From assembly GCA_003649565.1 (NCBI GenBank), contig QMSF01000081.1, forward strand, positions 1 to 5,321: a stretch of DNA of 5,321 nucleotides. Reading direction: 5' to 3'. The translations under genes and the position numbers were made by a program. The notes beneath the pieces are model-generated. The model was given only the letters and a program-made list of their open reading frames with translations. It made no database searches and had not been told where the DNA came from. Within the stretch, counting starts at the first letter, position 1. Each line of letters begins with the position of its first letter. Source of the stretch: Thermoprotei archaeon. GTDB lineage: Archaea > Thermoproteota > Methanomethylicia > Nezhaarchaeales > WYZ-LMO8. Positions 1-4,736 of this stretch are shown one piece after another.

Positions 1-23
1 CAATTGTATAGTTGTACAGACAA

Positions 24-34
24 GTATATAAGTA
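24..34 (-). promoter_or_regulatory. possible TATA box for a gene beyond the left edge
   Basis: Read on the minus strand, this stretch is TACTTATATAC, which resembles an archaeal TATA box. It directly follows the stop codon of the GNAT-like gene. If real, it would start transcription of a leftward gene outside the window. AT-rich DNA yields such matches by chance, and no downstream gene can be seen, so the call is weak. Confidence 0.25.
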
Positions 35-499
35 TCACCCCTCTTGCTGAAGATACTTCACGTAAACGGGTTTCCCAGTCGTGGTAATACCTATTTCCCT
101 ATAACCCGCTAATTTATATAATGCGTTAGAGTGTTTCTCGAGGCCTAGAGTCAATATACACTCTTTTCCTTCATTTTTTAATAGAGTTGCTAGTTTGTTA
201 AGGAACTCTACTAGTATGTCTCCACATTTAGATCGAGGTACGAATCGGCATACTCTACGCATGAAATAGCTACGCTTAGTATCAATACCGTGTTTACGGA
301 AAACCGACATGAAGGCCTCGGGAGACTGCAGTATTGCACCAGCAACCCAATACTCGATCCCACCCTCCTCAATAACCCCCACGAAATAACGGCTTTTAGA
401 AAGTCCCGGATTATTCCCTTGCTTATGATACATAGCAATAAGACGATTCAATAAACGGATCTCCCGCGGAGACCTAAGCTCCTTAACAACCAGAGCCAT
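35..499 (-). CDS. GNAT-like acyltransferase family protein (154 aa)
   Basis: This is probably a GCN5-related N-acetyltransferase (GNAT) fold protein that moves an acyl group from a CoA donor to an unknown substrate. Residues 36-57 look like the central beta strands (RYFVGVIEE then YWVAGAIL). Residues 79-110 fit the GNAT core, with a strand (RRVCRFVP) followed by an amphipathic helix (DILVEFLNKLATLLKNEG). Residues 113-137 give a strand followed by the typical C-terminal signature HSNALYKLAGYREIG, close to the usual N-x-A-x-x-L-Y-x-x-x-G-[FY] pattern. The classic Q/R-x-x-G-x-G/A CoA loop is not clear; RSKCGD (89-94) sits in its place. I chose ATG at 499 because GAGGTG lies six bases upstream. 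An in-frame GTG at 508 would overlap that SD and add three residues. The gene is separated from the structural operon by a repeat-rich region and probably has its own promoter. The overall layout also recalls phage Mom-type DNA-modifying GNATs, which is speculative. Confidence 0.62.
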   Translation of the reverse strand: MALVVKELRSPREIRLLNRLIAMYHKQGNNPGLSKSRYFVGVIEEGGIEYWVAGAILQSPEAFMSVFRKHGIDTKRSYFMRRVCRFVPRSKCGDILVEFLNKLATLLKNEGKECILTLGLEKHSNALYKLAGYREIGITTTGKPVYVKYLQQEG

Positions 500-505
500 A
501 CATCC

Positions 506-511
506 CACCTC
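506..511 (-). promoter_or_regulatory. Shine-Dalgarno site of the GNAT-like gene
   Basis: The minus strand reads GAGGTG here, complementary to the archaeal 16S rRNA 3' end, and is followed by six bases and ATG at 499-497. This spacing supports ATG499 over the upstream in-frame GTG at 508-506, which lies inside the SD itself. Confidence 0.65.
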
Positions 512-520
512 ACTATAATA

Positions 521-532
521 ATATGTATAAAG
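521..532 (-). promoter_or_regulatory. candidate TATA box of the GNAT-like gene
   Basis: The minus strand reads CTTTATACATAT, a fair match to the archaeal TATA consensus. Its centre is about 29 bases upstream of ATG499. With usual archaeal spacing (about 25 bases to the start site) the transcript would begin very near the ATG and leave out the SD. Either the element is a coincidence, the start site is closer than usual, or a longer transcript starts at a TATA-like site in the upstream repeats. Confidence 0.35.
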
Positions 533-555
533 AACCTAATATGTCTTCCCCCCAC

Positions 556-565
556 TGTAATTACA
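556..565. promoter_or_regulatory. palindromic operator candidate TGTAATTACA (sites at 556, 644, 757)
   Basis: TGTAATTACA is a perfect 10-bp palindrome. It occurs identically at 556-565 and 644-653, with a one-base variant at 757-766, all within one 200-base intergenic stretch. Short palindromes iterated next to TATA-like elements are typical binding sites for dimeric archaeal regulators such as ribbon-helix-helix or winged-helix proteins. No regulator gene is visible in the window, so the partner is unknown. Confidence 0.45.
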
Positions 566-626
566 ATATTCATTAATATGAGTGCATACCAATCTGGTGA
601 TAAACCAAGTCTGCTCATCACCTACC

Positions 627-635
627 CTTATAAAT
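627..635. promoter_or_regulatory. TATA-like element of repeat copy 1
   Basis: CTTATAAAT is near-palindromic and fits an archaeal TATA box on either strand. Read leftward it could give the GNAT-like gene a leader of roughly 100 bases. Read rightward it would give an RNA antisense to the end of the 926-aa gene. No purine-rich BRE is clear on either side, so direction cannot be decided. Confidence 0.35.
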
Positions 636-643
636 CCCGTGTC

Positions 644-723
644 TGTAATTACATTATTATTCAATTATAGAGGCATACAGACTGGTGATAGGGACAATCT
701 GCTCTTCACTTGCCTTTATAAAT
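644..723. repeat. intergenic repeat, copy 2
   Basis: This second copy has the same layout as copy 1, shifted by exactly 88 bases: TGTAATTACA (644-653), GCATAC (673-678), CTGGTGAT (682-689), TGCTC (700-704) and TTTATAAAT (715-723). The distance from palindrome to core (38 bases) and from core to the TATA-like end are identical to copy 1. The 6-bp inverted repeat of copy 1 is reduced to GTGA/TCAC here, so the hairpin is not well conserved, whereas the linear motifs are. Confidence 0.75.
715..723. promoter_or_regulatory. TATA-like element of repeat copy 2
   Basis: TTTATAAAT is an excellent TATA-box match at the same place in the repeat unit as the element at 627-635. Its conservation between copies that differ elsewhere argues that it is functional. 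Leftward use would start an RNA near position 690; rightward use would start one near 745, antisense to the end of the operon. Confidence 0.4.
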
Positions 724-756
724 AGTGTGTGTGCAGACTCCTATATTGAGTAATAA

Positions 757-782
757 TGCAATTACAGAGAGAATCTGGTTAT
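757..782. repeat. intergenic repeat, degenerate copy 3
   Basis: TGCAATTACA (757-766) differs at one base from the palindrome of copies 1 and 2. CTGGTTAT (775-782) differs at one base from their core. The spacing is 20 bases shorter than in the full copies, and the TATA-like end is missing because the 3' end of the 926-aa gene lies there. It looks like a truncated or decayed third unit. Confidence 0.45.
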
Positions 783-794
783 GGGAGAAAAAGA
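783..794 (-). terminator. T-rich terminator after the structural operon
   Basis: Directly after the TAA stop of the 926-aa gene the minus strand reads TCTTTTTCTCCC. Archaeal RNA polymerase terminates at short T-rich tracts without needing a hairpin, and no strong hairpin is seen here. The position, just after the last gene and before the repeat region, supports termination of the operon transcript. Confidence 0.45.
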
Positions 795-3575
795 TTAGCC
801 GGCCATTCCCCGGGCTATTTCTTTACGTAGTATATAGAGAGCTCTAGCCTCGGCCATTTCCTGTCTTATACCCATTTGTGTTAGGCTGTTTATGTATTCG
901 TCTTGTGTTATTGTACCGGCTAGTAATAGTTCGTCGTAGAACTTTATGAGGTATTCTATTTGCTCATACTCGGCTTCAATGTTTGCCCGCTCTATCATAA
1001 GATCTATTTCTCTATCTGTAAAGCCTAGCTGTGAAAGTTTGCTACGGACTTCATCCTTACTATAACGTCCGTACTTGTATAGCCGTAGCAACGTACTTGC
1101 TAGTGAACGGCGTTCATCCTTTGTTAATACGTAGTAGTCTATACCTATATATCTTGTATAGTATAGTTCCGCCCACGCCTCGCATTTCTCTGCGGAGAAA
1201 CCAATGTCTACACAGTTGTTAACGAATGTTGCACGGTCTATGAGGCCTTGTTTCATCTGCTCTATGAGGATGTCTAGCTTAATATCCTTGATACTGTATT
1301 CATACTCACGTGTACCACGCTCAATCATGAAGTTGATTTCGTCATCGCTAAAGCCTAACTCAGCTAAACGTGTAGCTAGTTCATCACCTGATAATGCACC
1401 GTAGCGGTAGAGCTTTAACAGTGTACTTGCTAGACTCCTACGTTCATCCTTTGTAAGATCTACTTGATCTACATACTGATACTTAAGACTATAGTACTCA
1501 GCTAATGCATCAGCCTTTTCCTCACTCATACCAAGATTAACCAATGAAGTCTTGAAACTATCCGGGTCAATCAATCCATGGCGTAAGAGCTCCTTATAAT
1601 AGTCTATCCATAAGTCCGTGATCTCGCTATTGTACTCGCTAGTACTCCTTTCTACCCTTAGATCTATCTCGGTATCCATGAATCCTAGTTCTTGTAGCTT
1701 ACTACGTAGATCATCCTCGGATAAGAAGCCTAGCTTATATAGTTTCTGTAATGTAGTCGCTAACGCTCTACGCTCATCCATAGTCTCCTTGATCATGTCA
1801 TAGAGACTACGTATTTCTTCAAGTAGATTAGCGTATGCCTCAACAATCTCGGGGTTAAGCCCTACATTAACTAACTTGTTTATGAATTCTTCTTTACTAA
1901 TGTATCCCCTCCTATACATTTTCTCATATTCACTCAATGCCTTTGAACGTATCTTCTTAGACTGCATATCCTCATAGAAAGGCATAAACACTTCTATTTC
2001 CTCATCCCGCCGCCCAATACTCCTAAGAGCCTCCACAGCCTCATCATAGCTTAGTGTCCACGAGAGAAACTCTGAAATAATGGCCCTCGTGGCTTCACGT
2101 ATGTCATCTAGTAGTGTACGTTTCCAAATACTTGATGCCAACATATCAATGTACTTGGGATGATACAGGCTATCCCTAAGAATATTCTTAAGATCATCCA
2201 CACTAAGAGCACCGGTTTCAGCTGCATAAACTAGATAGAAAGGCGAAGGCATACGGTATAACCCTTCTTTGAATATCTCGATATCCGGAACAGTCATATC
2301 CGGCCTTGGCTCTGTCTTTATATTGAGTATGCTTAGCCATTTATTGAAGTCATCATCATCTATTGTACCACGTACGTATGCCGCATATACATCTGCGAAA
2401 CGGGGTAGTTCCCAAGCACTATATTCGTACATGTCTATCCAGTAATCGCTGTATCCGTGTTTAGCGAGATTAGCATATAGTTCATTTTTACTAAGTATAT
2501 TCAGCTTATAGAACTTGATCAAGTCTCCCGGACTAGGTATTGTTGTACGGAACGTAGAGCGGGCCCAGTACTCCAACGGCTTCTTAATAGTTGTAGCTGA
2601 TAAGACTCCTAGGAAAATACTAAACACCATCTTGGGATCGATAAGGCTTGTTATGAAGTCCTTTACAGCCTTTATATCTATTCCTGAGCCCATGATCTTT
2701 ATGCTCATAACGTCCAAGGCTACGGCTATACCGAATCCCGTGCCTATGATCGGGAGTAATTGAGTAATTGCATCCACGATATTACCGTCCTCAATAGTAT
2801 TCTTTACTCCCTCGAAATACCCGAATACCATTTCTATTAGTTCCTGAAATAATCCCTGCAATGTATTCCATGCACCATTTAATGCATTCCTTAAAGGCGG
2901 TATAATATTCTCGTTAATCCAGTTCCATATGGCTGAGGCCGCAGCCGATAATGCTGCCGGGATCTTATTAGTGAACAAGTCATATAGTATGTTGGGCAGA
3001 TTACTTAATTGCTCAACAACTCCTTGGAACCAGCTACCGAGATTATTGAAGAAATTAGGTACTTGTTCCGTGAAAAAACTAATAACATTGTTTATGAAGT
3101 TCAGTATAGGCTCTATGATCGGGTCGAAAACCGATCTAATACCCTCCACGATACTGTTGAGTCCGCCCATGATGAAGTCGGTTACAGGCTGTACAACATT
3201 CTTTAGCATAAAATGTTTAAACGTAGCAAATGGTAGTAAGAACCATTTCCATGGATCCGGGAAATTCTCTATTTCATCGATAGCCGCTGTATATGAGTCT
3301 TGGAATATCTGATAAATCCACCATGCCGCGTCAAGTATCCAGTTCACGATCGGCTCTATCAAGTGTTCTTGTATCCAGTTCCACACCGTAGCCGGTAGAT
3401 TAAAAATCAAATTATATAAGTCCTCGAACCATCCCTGCACTGCATCAAGAGGCCATGGCCATCCAGTATCTAATTCAGTCTTTAGCTCTACTATGTTCTG
3501 TACCTCTTCACTCATTTGCTCTATGAGTTCAGGGCTAAACTCTATCTTTATTTCCTCATACTTCAATCTTGCCAC
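795..3575 (-). CDS. 926-aa tape-measure-like virion protein with helical solenoid
   Basis: This is the largest gene and the last of the operon, probably a virion protein. Residues 36-255 are amphipathic helices with 14 tryptophans between residues 39 and 236. A proline-centred motif recurs there: LIEPIVNWI (72-80), VVQPVTDFI (127-135), IIEPILNFI (153-161) and NIIPPLRNAL (223-232). Two related blocks, VWNWIQEHLIEP (64-75) and IWNWINENIIPP (216-227), suggest internal duplication. Hydrophobic stretches at 272-292 and 316-330 could enter a membrane. From about residue 350 the protein is a solenoid of helical hairpins with the pattern G-x-[IL]-S-x-[DE]-E-[LF]-x-x-x-L-x-x-[LM]-G-[FM]-S. It ends in four 110-residue units at 487-596 (divergent), 597-706, 707-816 and 817-926. 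Length, helical repeats and position after several small genes recall tail tape-measure proteins, but a membrane-remodelling or minor capsid role is equally open. The start is GTG at 3575 or, better spaced from its SD, TTG at 3566. It overlaps the preceding gene by up to 20 bases. Confidence 0.85.
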   Translation of the reverse strand: MARLKYEEIKIEFSPELIEQMSEEVQNIVELKTELDTGWPWPLDAVQGWFEDLYNLIFNLPATVWNWIQEHLIEPIVNWILDAAWWIYQIFQDSYTAAIDEIENFPDPWKWFLLPFATFKHFMLKNVVQPVTDFIMGGLNSIVEGIRSVFDPIIEPILNFINNVISFFTEQVPNFFNNLGSWFQGVVEQLSNLPNILYDLFTNKIPAALSAAASAIWNWINENIIPPLRNALNGAWNTLQGLFQELIEMVFGYFEGVKNTIEDGNIVDAITQLLPIIGTGFGIAVALDVMSIKIMGSGIDIKAVKDFITSLIDPKMVFSIFLGVLSATTIKKPLEYWARSTFRTTIPSPGDLIKFYKLNILSKNELYANLAKHGYSDYWIDMYEYSAWELPRFADVYAAYVRGTIDDDDFNKWLSILNIKTEPRPDMTVPDIEIFKEGLYRMPSPFYLVYAAETGALSVDDLKNILRDSLYHPKYIDMLASSIWKRTLLDDIREATRAIISEFLSWTLSYDEAVEALRSIGRRDEEIEVFMPFYEDMQSKKIRSKALSEYEKMYRRGYISKEEFINKLVNVGLNPEIVEAYANLLEEIRSLYDMIKETMDERRALATTLQKLYKLGFLSEDDLRSKLQELGFMDTEIDLRVERSTSEYNSEITDLWIDYYKELLRHGLIDPDSFKTSLVNLGMSEEKADALAEYYSLKYQYVDQVDLTKDERRSLASTLLKLYRYGALSGDELATRLAELGFSDDEINFMIERGTREYEYSIKDIKLDILIEQMKQGLIDRATFVNNCVDIGFSAEKCEAWAELYYTRYIGIDYYVLTKDERRSLASTLLRLYKYGRYSKDEVRSKLSQLGFTDREIDLMIERANIEAEYEQIEYLIKFYDELLLAGTITQDEYINSLTQMGIRQEMAEARALYILRKEIARGMAG
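798..1787 (-). repeat. three 330-bp in-frame tandem repeats in the 926-aa gene
   Basis: The units lie at 1458-1787, 1128-1457 and 798-1127, each exactly 330 bases (110 codons). The first base of the plus-strand block CG[TC]TCATCC falls at 1111, 1441 and 1771. The last two units share DNA runs such as CGTTCATCCTTTGT and GTACTTGCTAG, and both proteins read LTKDERRSLASTLL at the unit start. The first unit reads MDERRALATTL there and is more diverged. A fourth unit (1788-2117) keeps only the protein-level pattern. This points to stepwise tandem duplication of a 110-residue helical module. Confidence 0.8.
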
Positions 3576-3771
3576 CCACCTCTTTCAATCTTGTTTCAAG
3601 ATCAGCTTTAATCATTTTCCTAATGTTCTCAGGGCTAAACTTATCCTCATCGATCCATACACATGCCGTTAGAATGTCTCCATATCTATAGCATATTCTA
3701 TAGACTATGATCGCTCCATCCTTTTTCTTGATCCTTATCGGCCTTATACTTACTATTTCAACCACGGGCAT
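3556..3771 (-). CDS. small hypothetical protein (71 aa), beta-beta-alpha type
   Basis: I do not recognise this family. The first half (residues 3-40) reads as three beta strands: VVEIVSIRPIRIK, AIIVYRICYRY and ILTACVWID. The second half (46-66) is an amphipathic, charged helix. There is no signal peptide or membrane segment. It starts at ATG3771 with GGAG about eight bases upstream, overlaps the preceding 69-aa gene by 14 bases and runs 20 bases into the 926-aa gene. This embedding implies coupled translation with the large protein, so a chaperone, adaptor or small virion part is possible. In tailed phages small assembly-chaperone genes sit just before the tape measure, but no sequence similarity supports that here. 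Confidence 0.75.
   Translation of the reverse strand: MPVVEIVSIRPIRIKKKDGAIIVYRICYRYGDILTACVWIDEDKFSPENIRKMIKADLETRLKEVGGKIEV
3577..3582 (-). promoter_or_regulatory. Shine-Dalgarno site of the 926-aa gene
   Basis: The minus strand reads GAGGTG here. Only one base separates it from GTG at 3575-3573, which is too close for normal use. TTG at 3566-3564, in the same frame, lies ten bases after it. The true start may therefore be TTG3566, giving a 923-aa protein beginning LKYEEIKIEF. Confidence 0.5.
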
Positions 3772-3967
3772 TCCTGAACTCCATGCGAATTTTCTTAATA
3801 ATCTTTCGTAGCTGCGGAATCAGTTTAGAGAGTTCATCTCTGTCATTTGGCTCACATAGTGAGATTTCAATAGCTATGTTAATGAGTTCTTGTAATAATA
3901 TGCTTCTAGGATCGGGCTTAGGCTTTTCCGATGGGGCCTCAGTCTTAGACTTCTTACGCCGAGACAT
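3758..3967 (-). CDS. small helical hypothetical protein (69 aa)
   Basis: I do not recognise this family. Residues 1-20 are basic and proline-rich (MSRRKKSKTEAPSEKPKPDP) and are probably disordered. Residues 21-36 and 42-66 form two predicted helices, the second strongly basic (LRKIIKKIRMEFR). The start at ATG3967 is supported by GAGGGGAT five bases upstream, a site made partly from the end of the preceding gene. The gene follows the 177-aa gene after three bases and overlaps the 71-aa gene by 14 bases. The two-helix form and basic ends would suit contact with nucleic acid or with another virion protein, but nothing visible decides between these. Confidence 0.75.
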   Translation of the reverse strand: MSRRKKSKTEAPSEKPKPDPRSILLQELINIAIEISLCEPNDRDELSKLIPQLRKIIKKIRMEFRNARG

Positions 3968-3970
3968 ACA

Positions 3971-3982
3971 CTATCCCCTCGT
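3971..3982 (-). promoter_or_regulatory. Shine-Dalgarno element of the 69-aa gene
   Basis: The minus strand reads ACGAGGGGATAG. GAGGGGAT ends five bases before ATG3967, and the final TAG is the stop codon of the 177-aa gene. The same 12 bases, with the same spacing to an ATG, occur at 5279-5290. Confidence 0.6.
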
Positions 3983-4504
3983 AAATAATGTTTTGAGTTT
4001 CTCGATAATATTTCCTTCTTTCTCTTTCTCCTCAACCTCTTTCTTTATCTCTTCTTCCTTGGACGGTGGATAAACACCCATGAGCTCGAATGATTGCTTA
4101 ATTATTGTCTCTAGTCTACCGAGAATATCTATTAGATTATCCAATTTACCGCCTAATGGATAGTCTTTCCAGTCTATAGCGTCAATATAGATGTAGAAGC
4201 AATGATCATAGCTAGAGCTATTATTGAATCCCTCTACCATCAATGTTATGGGCGACTCGGGTAGTCTTATCGGGCCACTACTATATACTAGGACGTTGTC
4301 GCCTTTTATCCATGTACTTGGTTCATGGGGCATTAGTTGTTTAGGCCCGTACTTGATCCTTATACCCGTACTAGCCATGTGCCCGGCGGGTATTAAGATG
4401 CTTATATTTAGTATCGTATCATGTCTAAGCTCTATTTTCTCAGAGTATGAACTTGATTCCGGCGTATTCTTGGGAATACATACTATGTATGAGTAGTTAA
4501 CCAT
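3971..4504 (-). CDS. virion-like protein with beta-sandwich core and coiled coil (177 aa)
   Basis: Residues 20-110 alternate strands and turns around the motifs IPAGHMASTGIRIKYG (38-53), PSTWIKGDN (62-70), LPESPITLMVEG (81-92) and YDHCFYIYID (99-108). This pattern of a P-x-G-H turn, a G-I-R-I strand, a W-x-x-G-D turn and a late x-H-x-F-Y-I strand resembles a beta-sandwich domain I associate with phage and archaeal virus structural proteins. That is recollection, not a search result. Residues 119-142 form a helix, and 148-174 a very charged E/K helix likely to be a coiled coil. A beta head on a helical stalk would suit an oligomeric spike or connector. ATG4504 has GGGGGATC upstream, and the gene overlaps the preceding 79-aa gene by 8 bases. 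No signal peptide is seen. Confidence 0.8.
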   Translation of the reverse strand: MVNYSYIVCIPKNTPESSSYSEKIELRHDTILNISILIPAGHMASTGIRIKYGPKQLMPHEPSTWIKGDNVLVYSSGPIRLPESPITLMVEGFNNSSSYDHCFYIYIDAIDWKDYPLGGKLDNLIDILGRLETIIKQSFELMGVYPPSKEEEIKKEVEEKEKEGNIIEKLKTLFTRG

Positions 4505-4736
4505 ATCTTGATCCCCCGTGCTTTCTTTGCCCGAATCTTTTCCTTATCCATCTTCTTAGTAGTCTTGTATCGAATCCCTGAGCCTTAAGTAGTTCCATGA
4601 TGTATTCTATTTCTTCACGTATATTCTGTATATTCTCTAGATCTAGCTCATGTTCTACTGGCTCTAGATCATCATAGTTATAGCCTATGAGCCTTATTCT
4701 CCCGGGGGTTTCTATTATGAATAGTACTTTCTTCAT
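4497..4736 (-). CDS. small hypothetical protein (79 aa)
   Basis: I do not recognise this family. Two N-terminal strands (KKVLFIIETP and RIRLIGYNY) are followed by an acidic segment (22-35), a helix (36-54) and a strongly basic end (58-77) with the run RLLRRWIRKRFGQRKH. The split between an acidic middle and a basic tail could serve electrostatic binding to DNA or to another virion protein. ATG4736 forms an ATGA overlap with the preceding stop codon, and only a weak GTGGGG lies upstream, so translation is probably coupled to the 180-aa gene. It overlaps the next gene by 8 bases. Confidence 0.75.
   Translation of the reverse strand: MKKVLFIIETPGRIRLIGYNYDDLEPVEHELDLENIQNIREEIEYIMELLKAQGFDTRLLRRWIRKRFGQRKHGGSRYG

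Larger units (their letters stand above)
556..643. repeat. 88-bp intergenic repeat, copy 1
   Basis: This is the first of two clear direct copies. It begins with the palindrome TGTAATTACA (556-565), contains GCATAC (584-589), then the core CTGGTGAT (594-601), TGCTC (612-616), and ends in CTTATAAAT (627-635). Over the 42 bases from CTGGTGAT to the TATA-like end it matches copy 2 without gaps at 32 positions. GGTGAT (596-601) and ATCACC (617-622) form a 6-bp inverted repeat around a 15-base loop. The unit lies between the operon end and the GNAT-like gene and encodes no convincing protein. Confidence 0.75.

Noticed and set aside
584..640. Possible C/D box guide RNA: the minus strand of copy 1 has GUGAUGA, a box C match
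   Set aside because: No CUGA box D or D' follows at a fitting distance, and copy 2 has GUGAAGA instead, so the box is not conserved.
578..670. 30-codon plus-strand reading frame (starts MSAYQSGDKP) covering repeat copy 1
   Set aside because: It has no SD, the frame is not kept in repeat copy 2, and the bases that vary between copies do not follow a codon pattern. It is more likely non-coding repeat DNA.
556..782. CRISPR array
   Set aside because: Only two good copies exist, the units are long and imperfect, and there are no uniform short repeats with unique spacers.
783..794. Hairpin-type (bacterial) terminator after the 926-aa gene
   Set aside because: No stable stem directly precedes the T-tract, so only a T-rich archaeal-type terminator is supported.
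1031..1404. Plus-strand open frames opposite the C-terminal repeats of the 926-aa gene
   Set aside because: They lack SDs, have unnatural composition (serine/leucine-rich complements of the helical repeats) and reflect the codon use of the real minus-strand gene.
2515..3312. Plus-strand open frames of 65-127 codons opposite the N-terminal half of the 926-aa gene
   Set aside because: They are mirror frames of a long, well-supported gene, mutually overlapping and without start signals or recognisable protein patterns.
3758..3800. Programmed frameshift joining the 69-aa and 71-aa proteins, as in tail assembly chaperones before tape measures
   Set aside because: No X-XXY-YYZ slippery heptamer in the right frame is seen near the overlap, and the 71-aa gene has its own ATG and SD-like GGAG.
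3783..4496. Plus-strand open frames of 90-96 codons opposite the 69- and 177-aa genes
   Set aside because: The minus-strand genes have SDs, coupled junctions and sensible protein patterns, while these do not.
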